A stretch of 64,000 nt of DNA from Harenicola maris (GTDB lineage: Bacteria > Pseudomonadota > Alphaproteobacteria > Rhodobacterales > Rhodobacteraceae): the NCBI GenBank assembly GCA_018524345.1, contig JADQAZ010000002.1, positions 620,001 to 684,000 of the forward strand, read 5' to 3'. The notes beneath the pieces were generated by a model, which worked only from the letters and a program-made list of their open reading frames with translations, had not been told where the DNA came from and searched no databases. The first letter of the stretch is position 1; each line of letters opens with the position of its first letter. Positions 17,804 to 25,974 of this stretch are shown in pieces. Made by a program: the position numbers and the translations under genes.

Positions 17804-18985
17804 ATGCCACTTGCCCTTTGGGCGCTGACCATCAGCGCTTTCGCCGTCGGAACGACCGAGTTCGTTATCGTCGGCCTGCTACCTACCATTGCCGCCGATC
17901 TTGGCGTTTCTATTCCTTCTGCTGGCCTGTTGGTCAGTCTTTATGCGCTTGGCGTAACCATTGGTGCGCCGGTTCTGACCGCACTGGCCGACCGCCTGCC
18001 GCGCAAAACACTGTTGCTGCTCTTGTTGGCGCTGTTCATCCTCGGCAACGGTTTTGCGGCCTTTGCACCGGACTACAACAGCCTCGTTGTTGCGCGCTTT
18101 ATTACCGGTCTGGCCCACGGTGTGTTCTTTGCCATCGCCTCGACCATTGCCACAGACCTTGTGGAGCCAGAAAAAGAAAGCTCGGCCATTGCGCTGGTGT
18201 TCCTTGGTTTGACCGTCGCGCTTGTGACGGGTGTTCCCTTGGGGACGTTTATCGGCCAAAACTTCGGCTGGCAGTCAACTTTCCTTGGCGTTGTCGTGCT
18301 GGGTGTGATCGGCTTCATCGCTTCTGCCGTGCTGTTGCCGGCCAACCTGACCAAGACCGCATCAGCGGGGATCAATGCCCAATTACAGGTGCTGACTTCG
18401 CCGCGCCTTCTGCTGGTCTATCTGATCACAGCTGTCGGCTATGGCGGCAACTTCATCGCCTTTACCTTCCTTGCGCCGATGCTGAACGAAGTCACGGGTC
18501 TGTCCGCAGGCGCGGTCAGCCTTGTGCTGCTGCTTTACGGTGCATCTGTCGCCGTGGGGAACATCGCCGGCGGCAAACTGGCTGACCGTATTGGTGCAGT
18601 AGCGTCCCTGACGGTGATCTTTGCCGGCCTCGCGATATCACTGGTGGCACTTGGTGCCTTCCTTACACACCCGATTGCAGCCATCGCAGTTGCGGCCTTC
18701 TGGGGCGGCTTTGCCTTCGCCAACGTGCCGCCGCTGCAGTCTTACGTCGTGCAAATCGCACGCGAAGTATCTCCGGGTGCGGTGGATGTGGCGTCCGGCC
18801 TGAACATTGGTGCGTTCAACCTTGGCATTGCCGGGGGCGCATGGGCCGGGGGGCTTGTAGTCGAAGGCATCGGCCTTGCCGCTGCGCCCTACATCGCCGC
18901 AGGTGTAGTCGTCGTTGGGATTGTTCTGGTGCGCCTGTCTGGTCGCTTGAACGCAGCAGCACCCCAAACTGTTGCTGCTGAATAA
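17804..18985 (+). CDS. MFS transporter (AraJ/YdhP-like)
   Basis: A 393-aa inner-membrane protein with about 12 hydrophobic segments, opening LALWALTISAFAVGTTEFVIVGLLPTIAADLGVSIPSAG and carrying the loop motif ADRLPRK between TM2 and TM3. It belongs to the drug/sugar-efflux type of major facilitator proteins (AraJ, YdhP, CmlA group). The substrate is unknown. TTGGAG precedes the ATG at 17804. A hairpin separates it from the next genes. Confidence 0.9.
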   Translation: MPLALWALTISAFAVGTTEFVIVGLLPTIAADLGVSIPSAGLLVSLYALGVTIGAPVLTALADRLPRKTLLLLLLALFILGNGFAAFAPDYNSLVVARFITGLAHGVFFAIASTIATDLVEPEKESSAIALVFLGLTVALVTGVPLGTFIGQNFGWQSTFLGVVVLGVIGFIASAVLLPANLTKTASAGINAQLQVLTSPRLLLVYLITAVGYGGNFIAFTFLAPMLNEVTGLSAGAVSLVLLLYGASVAVGNIAGGKLADRIGAVASLTVIFAGLAISLVALGAFLTHPIAAIAVAAFWGGFAFANVPPLQSYVVQIAREVSPGAVDVASGLNIGAFNLGIAGGAWAGGLVVEGIGLAAAPYIAAGVVVVGIVLVRLSGRLNAAAPQTVAAE

Positions 18986-18993
18986 CCTCATTT

Positions 18994-19022
18994 GCCCCGC
19001 CGCATCTAACGTGCGGCGGGGC
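18994..19022 (+). terminator. strong hairpin between MFS and LLM genes
   Basis: Perfect 11-bp stem GCCCCGCCGCA/TGCGGCGGGGC with a 7-nt loop, 8 nt after the MFS stop. No U-run follows, so it may attenuate rather than end transcription into the LLM gene, which has its own AGGAGG ribosome site just downstream. Confidence 0.55.
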
Positions 19023-19048
19023 AGACCAATGAACAGGAGGTTCGTATC

Positions 19049-20020
19049 ATGTCTGCCCTAAATCTAATTTACAAAGACCGCATGACTTTTGGCATTGAAT
19101 TGCCGCTGGACCGCGACTGGTCTGAAGCCGGCCAACGCCGTGCCCGTATCGAGGGTCGTCCCTTTGGCGTGCCGGACATCTCAAACCCCGCCAAGGGCGT
19201 GGAGCTTGCCGAGAGCCTTGGTTTCGATGCGATCTGGCTGCGTGACGTGCCGGTTCACGATCCAAGCTTCGGGGATGCCGGGCAGGTGTTTGATCCATTT
19301 CCCTACCTTGGCTTTCTTGCAGGCCGCACCCGTCGCATTGCGCTTGGCACTGCCGGTATCGTCCTGCCGCTGCGCGACCCGATCCTGCTGGCCAAGATGA
19401 CGGCCAGCCTGCACCATCTGTCTGAAGGACGCTTTATCCTTGGGATCGCATCAGGGGACCGCCCGGTGGAATACCCACTGATGGGGCTGGACTATGAGAC
19501 GCGCGGAGCCACCCTGCGCGATCGCGTCGATCAAATGCGCAACCTTTGGTCAGGGGATGCTCTGCAAGGGCCGCAAGGTCCGGTCAACGTGCGCCCATAT
19601 GTGCCGGAAGGTATCCCGATGGTCATGGCCGGAATGGGCCAGCAAAGCCTGCAATGGATCGCCCGCACATTGGACGGCTGGTTCACCTATCCCGGCCCTC
19701 CGGATCAGGCCGAACGCCGCCTCGCAATGTGGCGTCAGGCGCGCAACGATGCAGGCCTTCCCCCCGCGCCAGTTCTGACCGCCATGCACCTGGACCTTGA
19801 CCCTGTTCCCGATGCGCCCTTCCGGCAAATCCAGTTCGGGGGCCGTATCGGTCGCAATGCTCTAATATCTCACGTTCGCTCCCTGCACGCTGCAGGGGTC
19901 GCCCACATCGCCTTTAACCTGCGCCAATCGCAGCGCGAAATAGAGGACGTTCTGGCCGAATTGGCCAAGCACGTCATTCCTGAGTTTGCACAAGAAGACA
20001 CAATGGAGACAGCACAATGA
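19049..20020 (+). CDS. LLM-class flavin-dependent oxidoreductase (TIGR03571-like)
   Basis: A 323-aa luciferase-like monooxygenase-fold protein. Segments such as GFDAIWLRDVPVHDPSFGDAGQVFDPF, GTAGIVLPLRDPI and LSEGRFILGIASGDRPVEYPLMGLDYE match the BA3436/TIGR03571 subgroup as I remember it. It should bind FMN and use a flavin-reductase or F420-independent route; the substrate is unknown. AGGAGG lies upstream of the ATG. It overlaps the AKR gene by 4 nt. Confidence 0.88.
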   Translation: MSALNLIYKDRMTFGIELPLDRDWSEAGQRRARIEGRPFGVPDISNPAKGVELAESLGFDAIWLRDVPVHDPSFGDAGQVFDPFPYLGFLAGRTRRIALGTAGIVLPLRDPILLAKMTASLHHLSEGRFILGIASGDRPVEYPLMGLDYETRGATLRDRVDQMRNLWSGDALQGPQGPVNVRPYVPEGIPMVMAGMGQQSLQWIARTLDGWFTYPGPPDQAERRLAMWRQARNDAGLPPAPVLTAMHLDLDPVPDAPFRQIQFGGRIGRNALISHVRSLHAAGVAHIAFNLRQSQREIEDVLAELAKHVIPEFAQEDTMETAQ

Positions 20021-20841
20021 GTATCACCCTGATAGGCCCCGCCCAAATTCCATCCATGGGGTTCGGCACTTATCAACTTGAGCAAGATACCGTAACCGAC
20101 ATGGTGACCGCGGCTCTTTCTGAAGGATTCCGCCATATTGATACGGCGCAGGCCTATGAGAACGAAGAGCAAGTTGGCGAAGGTTTGCGCCGCGCCGATG
20201 TCCGCCGCGATGAGGTGTTCCTTACCACCAAAATCCTGCCCGAGCACTTCTCGCCTGAAGCCTTCATCGCTGCCGCCGAGGCGTCTTTGAAACGACTGGG
20301 GACGGACTATGTAGACCTTCTTTTGCTGCACTGGCCCTCAAAGGAAGTCCCGATTGCTGACACCATTGGCGCGCTGAATGATCTGATTGCTGCGGGCAAA
20401 GTCCGCCATGGCGGCGTGTCGAATTTCACCATGGATATGGTCGACCAAGCACAGGCTGCGTTGGCCACGCCACTGGCCGCCAACCAGATCGAACTGCATC
20501 CGCTGATCGACCAGACACGGATGATCGCTCATCTCGACAGCAAGGGGATACCGGTCGAGGCCTATTCGCCGCTGGCACAAGGCAAGGTCATGGAGAACGC
20601 CACACTGCGCGAGATTGCCGCCGCACACGATGCAAGCCCGGCCCAAATTGCTCTGGCTTGGATCCTCACACGCCCAATGAGCATTGCGTTACCCCGCACA
20701 GGCAACCCGAGCCGGCTTGCCGCCAATCTCCGTGCAACAGAAATCATGCTGAGCGCAGAGGAGATCGCTCGAATTGATGCCCTTGGTAATGCCGAAGGGC
20801 GCTTGGTCAGTCCTGAAACGCTCGCGCCAGATTGGGATTGA
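20017..20841 (+). CDS. aldo/keto reductase (DkgA/DkgB-like)
   Basis: A 274-aa NADPH-dependent aldo/keto reductase with the full catalytic tetrad: Asp42 and Tyr47 (HIDTAQAYENE), Lys72 (TTKI) and His105 (LLLHWP). The NADPH-binding end (ALPRTGNPSRLAANL) is typical of the 2,5-diketo-gluconate reductase type. It is translationally coupled to the LLM gene (ATGA). Together they may reduce or detoxify an aldehyde or ketone exported by the MFS protein; this link is inference. Confidence 0.92.
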   Translation: MSITLIGPAQIPSMGFGTYQLEQDTVTDMVTAALSEGFRHIDTAQAYENEEQVGEGLRRADVRRDEVFLTTKILPEHFSPEAFIAAAEASLKRLGTDYVDLLLLHWPSKEVPIADTIGALNDLIAAGKVRHGGVSNFTMDMVDQAQAALATPLAANQIELHPLIDQTRMIAHLDSKGIPVEAYSPLAQGKVMENATLREIAAAHDASPAQIALAWILTRPMSIALPRTGNPSRLAANLRATEIMLSAEEIARIDALGNAEGRLVSPETLAPDWD

Positions 20842-20850
20842 TATCCCCTT

Positions 20851-20875
20851 GGCCCTGCGTCTTAATCGCAGGGCC
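20851..20875 (+). terminator. intrinsic terminator of LLM-AKR operon
   Basis: Perfect 9-bp stem GGCCCTGCG/CGCAGGGCC with a 7-nt loop, 9 nt after the AKR stop, followed by an A/T-rich run. It closes the operon. Confidence 0.7.
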
Positions 20876-21019
20876 AATAAGTAAAATGTCCGCTTTCATT
20901 CCATGAACCTTACTGGTTTGCAGGTGCAGCTAAGGTCCGGTTCCCGCCCATTACGCACTTAGTCGCGCGAAAACGCCCCCCAAAATGGAAGGTGTTTCCC
21001 AAATTCCCATAACATAACC

Positions 21020-22399
21020 TTACATAGGCTCAGGCCTCCCAATAAATACGTATCGCTCCTGCGCTTCTTTCAGTTGCTTGGCGGTCTTCTGCGGGTTCGC
21101 CTGTATATGGTCCCGCATATCGTTTGCGATGTTTCCAATCTCTTTCGGCAGCGCGTCGAATGTGATCCCGCGTAGGGCGGCTAGGGTGATGCAGCATCCC
21201 ATTATGTTGCGCATCAGTATTCCGATATGCTCTTCGCGGTGGACCTCTTTCATTGGGTTCGGGTCGGCGCCGCTGCGCATTTCGATCAGGTCGTCGTCCA
21301 TTTTGGCGCACACCAAATCCCATAGGGGATGGTTCGGCCAGCGGGCGCGGTTGGTGTCGGTTGGGTCGGGTTCTGTATAGCGCACCACTTCGCCAGACTG
21401 GCGGCATAGATCACCGAAGCGGTCAAAAAGCTGGTCCCATGTACGAATGCCTCATGTGTCCTTCAGCAGGTCTTTGCCCGCCCTGAACTCAACACGCCAG
21501 ACACGGTTGGCTTGGGCATGGGCTGGATCAGGGGTGAGCGCCTTTGGCGGGGCCGCGGCCCTATGTAAGGTATCGTTACGTAGGGGGGCTTTCCCTATGT
21601 AACGTAAGGTATGGTTCCAGATGTCCCACCAGTAGGATTTTCCATGGGCTATCACCTCGGCCCGCTTGTCATAGATGATCACCTGCCGATTGCGCGTCCC
21701 GCCCACCGTAACGGATGTTGTGCGGCCTGATTTGCCGTTCACGGACTTCTCCGTATCGGCCAGATAATCCCGCCTGTTGCTGGAGCTGTGCATCACAAAA
21801 TATTCGGGCTTCAGATCAAAGTCAGGCGCGTGGACATCAATGCAAAAATCCACGCGGGATATACTGATGTCATCGGGGCCAAAGCGGATGCCCAAACGGT
21901 TCAGAGTGTCATCGACATGGGCCTTGGCGCGGCCCAAGCCATGCACGGCCATAAAGAATGATCCAAACGAAAGCCGTATCCCCCAATCGTCCTTGGCATT
22001 GGGCTTCTTAAAGAACCATGTGGCCCCGTCTGGGCCGCCGCTGGCGATGAACCTTTATCCATTGCCGCCATGAGCCTTGAGGTGCAGCTGCACGCCATTG
22101 TAGTCGATCAGGACTTCGCGGCGTTCTTGGTCGGCGCGGTCTTTCTCGGCCTCCAGATATTCAAACAGTTCCGCTGGAATATTGGCCCGGACCGCAAGCG
22201 CCAGCGTATCAAAGCCACGGTGCAAAACCGTCATGCCTTGCGGGTCCGTATTTCCAGAGGGGGGTGCTACAATCACCCCCCTATTGCCGCGATCATTTGC
22301 GGCCTCTGGTTTCTGTTTGAGGGTGTTTGTGCCTCCGGCGGGGTAGCATTTGTTTTGGGGCCGGTTTGGCTGTGCTTGGTTTTGATCAGGTGTTTGCAT
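21020..22399 (-). pseudogene. Rep-like replication-initiation gene with two in-frame stops
   Basis: One continuous frame of 460 codons interrupted twice: TAA at 22055-22057 (after HGGNG, where Tyr would be expected before RFIASGG) and TGA at 21452-21454 (after LLKDT, where Trp would fit before GIRTW). The coding sense continues unchanged on both sides. Motifs resemble rolling-circle/replication-initiation-factor proteins: ISRVDFCIDV, VTVGGTRNRQVIIYDKRAEV and VWRVEFRAGKDLLKD. Each stop is one base from a sense codon, so recent inactivation is the simplest reading. Pieces of 114, 166 and 122 aa remain. It overlaps the end of the small upstream gene by 14 nt. Confidence 0.75.
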
Positions 22400-22607
22400 T
22401 GGCCTGCCTCGCGATCCAGATTTCCGCAGGCTCTGCGCATTTGGCGAGGTTCAGAAGGTCGGGGTGGGCAAAGCTGGTGGTGTTTTGCCATGTGCCGTTT
22501 GCGTCCTTGTAAGAGCGGGACAGATCGACACTGTAGAAGCCGTTGTTCTCCCAGATTGTTGCGGTTGTCAGGCCGAGCCTGATTTTGTGGATGGGTGCTT
22601 TGGTCAT
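22386..22607 (-). CDS. small mobile-element protein (73 aa)
   Basis: MTKAPIHKIRLGLTTATIWENNGFYSVDLSRSY... with a K-D-x-N-G-x-W-Q-x-T-x-S-F middle. This small, strand-rich protein recurs beside Rep-like and AlpA genes in alphaproteobacterial integrated elements to my knowledge. The start at 22607 is preceded by AGGAGGCC. The preceding in-frame segment to 22643 is less likely. Possibly a single-strand-DNA-binding or accessory replication protein; unproven. Confidence 0.7.
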   Translation of the reverse strand: MTKAPIHKIRLGLTTATIWENNGFYSVDLSRSYKDANGTWQNTTSFAHPDLLNLAKCAEPAEIWIARQANANT

Positions 22608-22648
22608 AGGGCCTCCTGCTATGAATTGGTTGGCGGTAGACAAAGGAA

Positions 22649-22678
22649 GGGCGCGGGCTGCCGTTTGAACCCGCGCCC
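22649..22678 (-). terminator. hairpin upstream of the small mobile-element gene
   Basis: 9-bp perfect stem GGGCGCGGG/CCCGCGCCC with a 12-nt loop, in the spacer between the AlpA-like gene and the 73-aa gene. Confidence 0.4.
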
Positions 22679-22705
22679 TGTTTGAAAGCCTTCCGGCCCC
22701 AAAAT

Positions 22706-22734
22706 CCCCTAGCGTGCTACCAACCCGCTAGGGG
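22706..22734 (-). terminator. terminator downstream of AlpA-like gene
   Basis: 9-bp perfect stem CCCCTAGCG/CGCTAGGGG with an 11-nt loop. Read on the minus strand it is followed by ATTTT, so it fits an intrinsic terminator 13 nt after the AlpA-like gene. Confidence 0.6.
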
Positions 22735-22746
22735 CAAAACTGAATG

Positions 22747-22968
22747 TTAGATGTGCTGTGAGGTGTTGCTGACCGTGCGGTCTGCGATCCACTTGTCCAG
22801 ATCGGCGCGGCGATAGCGGATGGAGCGCGAAGAGACTTTGATGAAGTCAGGGCCACCGCCACGGTGCCGCCAGTTCTGCAAGGCGCGGACGGAGTAGCAC
22901 AGGATTGACGCCGCTTCGCGCTCGTCAACAAGTGTGGATTGCTTTGGGTCTGATACGGCGTTTTGCAT
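22747..22968 (-). CDS. AlpA-family helix-turn-helix protein (excisionase-like)
   Basis: 73 aa with a MerR/AlpA-type DNA-binding region: LVDEREAASILCYSVRALQNWRHRGGGPDFIKVSSRSIRYRRADLDKWIADR. The pattern of a helix-turn-helix, then W-R-x-x-G-x-GP, then a strand Ser-x-Ile-R-Y and DLDxWI is diagnostic of these small regulators of excision and integration. It fits the Rep-like gene and the integrase remnant as parts of one integrated element. Confidence 0.85.
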   Translation of the reverse strand: MQNAVSDPKQSTLVDEREAASILCYSVRALQNWRHRGGGPDFIKVSSRSIRYRRADLDKWIADRTVSNTSQHI

Positions 22969-23057
22969 CTCATGTTCCTCAGTTGTTGTTCTTGTGAGGA
23001 CAGAGTAGCGGGGGCGGATGGTGGAAGTGAAAATGAATAAAGGCAGTCAGAGTTTAT

Positions 23058-23642
23058 TCATTTTTCTCCAAGGTTTAACTCTCTGAAAAGAGGCGAAAAA
23101 TACTTCATCGCGGCGCGTTCGCTTGAGTTTTCAATGAAGACTTTATGCAAAGGGTGGAGGGCGGTTGCGCGTTCCCGAAGCAGGGCGGTATGGCTTGTCT
23201 GGGTATTGCTTAGATTGATCTCACCAGATCGCGCCATGTCTTCGAATGCGTCCTCGAAAATTCTCTTGAGGGTGGGCCTGCCGTTGGTTTTGGTGACGTA
23301 GCTAGCTGGCACGCATATTCTGACTTTGATGTATGCGTGATCGCCGTGCTGTAGCGTTCCGTACATGCTGACCTCTACGGTGCACTCATCGTTCCAAGCC
23401 TCCCTTGGAATTGCCAATGGGGTGTCGCCCGCACGTGGCGGCGATGGGAAACCCAGTGCAATTAATTTACCCGCCGCCAATTCCGCCACTAGCTTTGAGG
23501 CCCGCAGCATTTGTTCATCAAGCTCGGCCTGTGTTGCTGGAAATTGGGGGATTTCGCGGGTTGCGAAAAGCTCTTCGGCAGTTGCTGAGAAGGTTTTACC
23601 GTCTTCCCACAGTTGTGTCATTTCGGTGGGCGAAAGCTGCAT
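23058..23642 (-). CDS. hypothetical protein of the decayed element
   Basis: A 194-residue soluble protein of unknown family. It begins MQLSPTEMTQLWEDGKTFSATAEELF and has a strand-rich middle (CTVEVSMYGTLQHGDHAYIKVRICVPASYV). Base composition is visibly lower in GC than the core genes to the right, consistent with foreign origin. It lies 90 nt upstream of the AlpA-like gene on the same strand. Confidence 0.65.
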   Translation of the reverse strand: MQLSPTEMTQLWEDGKTFSATAEELFATREIPQFPATQAELDEQMLRASKLVAELAAGKLIALGFPSPPRAGDTPLAIPREAWNDECTVEVSMYGTLQHGDHAYIKVRICVPASYVTKTNGRPTLKRIFEDAFEDMARSGEINLSNTQTSHTALLRERATALHPLHKVFIENSSERAAMKYFSPLFRELNLGEK

Positions 23643-23770
23643 ATTCCAAATCCTCGCTCACTGAAATTGGTGCGTTCTAAGAGGCGATATCGACGATTAC
23701 CTTATCCTAGTAGCAAGTTTAACCGATCACCCGAAACTTAGGCTTTGTATCGGAGGTTCGCCGCATAGCG

Positions 23771-23975
23771 CTTGCCAAACGGCTCGCGACCGAGCCTGCG
23801 GCCCGTTGCACGGCATCATCTGGTTCCTGCATCGCGTAGGCCCCAATCCTCGGCCATATTGAACAGTTTGGACAACATGCTTGCGGCGCGATTTGCTTGG
23901 TAGGGAGTGTCACGCAACCCATGGTGAAACGCGACCACATCGGCGCGGCTGACCTCGTCCAAGACGGCGCCACCG
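23771..23975 (-). pseudogene. remnant of a tyrosine integrase
   Basis: On the minus strand a fragment reads VLDEVSRADVVAFHHGLRDTPYQAN then RAASMLSKLFNMAEDWGLRDAGT before an early stop. It corresponds to the core-binding domain of a DUF4102-type integrase; compare ITRADVDRMHNAMSATPYQAN and RSVAVLSKMMTLAEIWEW in the intact integrase at 15125-16300. No catalytic domain follows, so this is a broken piece, presumably the former integrase of the 21-24 kb element. Confidence 0.7.
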
Positions 23976-24085
23976 CCAAGTAAGGGGAATCCGGGATGCC
24001 AAAATGATTGGTCAGATACTCAAAGCGCCACCCTACCAAGAAGTGAAATCCAAGACATGGAAGGGCCAGATAGGGGCGACTACGA

Positions 24086-24394
24086 TCAGTTAACAGGTGG
24101 ATTCCTTTTGATTTCAAACAAAAGGGCGGCGCGAAAACGACCTGGATTGCCGACCAGCGTTTGATCTCTGCACAACATTGTCGCGATCGCTTGCGCATTC
24201 GCGGGATCATACCCGAATGAGATTAGATCCTCGACGAAGGTTCCATCCGGTCGATCCCAGATCATGGCCTTCAACGGCCCTCGATAGCAACTTGCGTGGA
24301 TTGGTTGTGCCGAAGGCTTCGACACAAAGTTGGTGTCGGCACTGGCGGCGTGACCGGTCACAGCAAGTGCGCAGGTAAGGATTAGAATTCTCAT
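24086..24394 (-). CDS. small secreted hypothetical protein
   Basis: 102 aa with a clear Sec signal (MRILILTCALAVTGHAASA/D) and a mature part with two Cys (ASCYRGPLKAMIWDRPDG and ATMLCRDQTLVG), perhaps disulfide-linked. GAGG precedes the ATG. It lies 24 nt downstream of the Hint-domain gene on the same strand and may be the last gene of the sigma-factor operon. Function unknown. Confidence 0.72.
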   Translation of the reverse strand: MRILILTCALAVTGHAASADTNFVSKPSAQPIHASCYRGPLKAMIWDRPDGTFVEDLISFGYDPANAQAIATMLCRDQTLVGNPGRFRAALLFEIKRNPPVN

Positions 24395-24418
24395 GTTAAA
24401 CCTCAGATGAAAAAAGGG

Positions 24419-25159
24419 TTACCCAATTTCGAAACGGTGGTGGAGTTCCCGCGCGGACAGGGAGGGCCGGGCGGCGTCAAAAGCGAGGCAGTCGTCAGCT
24501 TCGAGATCAGGGAACAGGTCGTAGAGTTCAGCCTTCACGTTGCGGTCCATCGCATCGACCATTCTGGTCGCGGGCTGGAAGCTTTCGGTCCAGATGGCAT
24601 CGGATAGAATGACTTCGTGCCGGGCAAACAAAAGGTGGATGTAACTGACACCTTTTGCGGCTGTCGAAATACCATCCCGATTTTGCAGCGCCTTGGCAGG
24701 GACCAACATTTCAGACTCGCCAAATTGCAAGGACAGGTCTGCACCACGGACGAGAAGCCGGTGCTGAGGGGAAACCAGCATGTCGCGATTGGGCAGATCG
24801 TGACCTAACGATCCACGCGCGATCCGCACCGGACGCAAGGCCGGGCGATTGACCATATCCGCAGCCGAGACGTCCTTGCGCCCCACCCAAATGACCGTTT
24901 GCATGCCGCTGTCCCGTGTCAGAATGCGATCCCCTTGCTGCACGTTTTCAACCAGCACTGGTCCGTGTTCGGTTAAGAGGCTTGTTCCTGGTGTGAAGCA
25001 AGGGATGGGATCAGGGCAGTGGTCGTCATGCCCGTGCCCGTGCCCATGCCCGTGGCCGTGCCCATGCCCGTGCCCATGCCCGTGCCCATGCCCATGGCTG
25101 TGCCCGTGGCCATGCCCGTAGCCGTATTTTGTCCATAAATTATTGGTCCATTTGCCCAT
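24419..25159 (-). CDS. Hint-domain protein with N-terminal (Gly-His)n tract
   Basis: 246 aa. Residues 13-44 are an almost perfect alternation of Gly and His (15 His), followed by DDHC. Then comes a Hint_2 (hedgehog/intein-type) domain starting CFTPGTSLLTEHGPVLVENVQQGDRILT, with the candidate nucleophile Cys54 and a later PQHRLLVRG block. Hint_2 proteins of Rhodobacteraceae are usually secreted and are thought to self-process. The His tract could bind metal (Ni, Zn or Cu). It lies 41 nt downstream of the anti-sigma gene. No Sec signal is seen. Confidence 0.88.
   Translation of the reverse strand: MGKWTNNLWTKYGYGHGHGHSHGHGHGHGHGHGHGHGHGHGHGHDDHCPDPIPCFTPGTSLLTEHGPVLVENVQQGDRILTRDSGMQTVIWVGRKDVSAADMVNRPALRPVRIARGSLGHDLPNRDMLVSPQHRLLVRGADLSLQFGESEMLVPAKALQNRDGISTAAKGVSYIHLLFARHEVILSDAIWTESFQPATRMVDAMDRNVKAELYDLFPDLEADDCLAFDAARPSLSARELHHRFEIG
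25028..25123. repeat. hexanucleotide-type tandem repeat encoding (Gly-His)n
   Basis: Low-complexity stretch of GGCCAC/GGGCAT-type codon pairs (on the minus strand) encoding residues 13-44 of the Hint protein. It is a coding microsatellite, prone to slippage in steps of 6 nt, which would change tract length without a frameshift. Confidence 0.85.
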
Positions 25160-25200
25160 GATTTGTATCCACTAATAAAGGAAAATAGTCGTTTCGACCC

Positions 25201-25974
25201 TCAGGTCGCTGAGAAAGAGGCCATTAAAAGGGTCGCCTCGTCATCGAGGGGTGCGTTGGCCTCCCGGCCGATGAGCACATATTCAAGGCCGCCGTGGCGG
25301 AACCAAGCGCCTTGCCCTTGCTCCACCGACAGCCGGCTTGGCGATTGAGGTGCAGGATTGCCGCCATGTGCAACATACAGCGTCACCAAACCGTCGTTGC
25401 CGGTGTGAAAGGATTGAACGACCGAAACACCATCATCCGCAGGCAGAACCTGTGTGTCTCGTAGGGTCCATTCTTTGGGGTGTTCAGGCACAACAAGCCC
25501 TGCCAAGTGCCGAATTTCGGCCAGATCAACCATAGTATCCTCGTCCATGGTTTCCATTTCCAACCGCAACTGTGCCAAGACGTTGGCCTGCAGGGCATCT
25601 TCAACGATGCGAGACGGAATGCTGTTGCCAATTGGCGTACCTGTTGTCGCAATCAAGCCGACAAGTAACGCCGCAACGCAGGACAGGCCCAAGCCCATCT
25701 GGCGACTGACGCCGCGTTTGCGAGTGGAAGCGGGTGGCAGGGGTGCGGGTATCGTCGGATAATCATCCATGCGCTTCAAAAGCCCCAAGGCGAGCAGTAG
25801 CTCTTCTTTGTCTGCCATATGGCCAAATGTTTGGGCCGCTTCATTCGGCATCTTTGACAGCACGCGGGCGACCGCAATCCGATCTTCTACTTCGAGTGCA
25901 TCGTTTGCGAAATCGATCATGTCTTCTTCGTTCAACGAAGGGGGCGACAGATCGTTGGAATCATACCGTGTCAT
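25201..25974 (-). CDS. membrane anti-sigma factor
   Basis: 257 aa. The soluble N-terminal region (LNEEDMIDFANDALEVEDRIAVARVLSKMP) resembles the cytoplasmic sigma-binding part of zinc-less anti-sigma factors. A membrane segment lies at about 93-112 (GLGLSCVAALLVGLIATTG), then an extracytoplasmic sensor domain (ADDGVSVVQSFHTGNDGLVTLYVAHGG). It overlaps the ECF sigma gene by 4 nt, the usual arrangement. The signal it senses is unknown. Confidence 0.85.
   Translation of the reverse strand: MTRYDSNDLSPPSLNEEDMIDFANDALEVEDRIAVARVLSKMPNEAAQTFGHMADKEELLLALGLLKRMDDYPTIPAPLPPASTRKRGVSRQMGLGLSCVAALLVGLIATTGTPIGNSIPSRIVEDALQANVLAQLRLEMETMDEDTMVDLAEIRHLAGLVVPEHPKEWTLRDTQVLPADDGVSVVQSFHTGNDGLVTLYVAHGGNPAPQSPSRLSVEQGQGAWFRHGGLEYVLIGREANAPLDDEATLLMASFSAT

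Noticed and set aside
25028-25123. Repeat array that could resemble a CRISPR
   Set aside because: No alternating spacer/repeat structure; it is a coding (GH)n microsatellite within the Hint gene.
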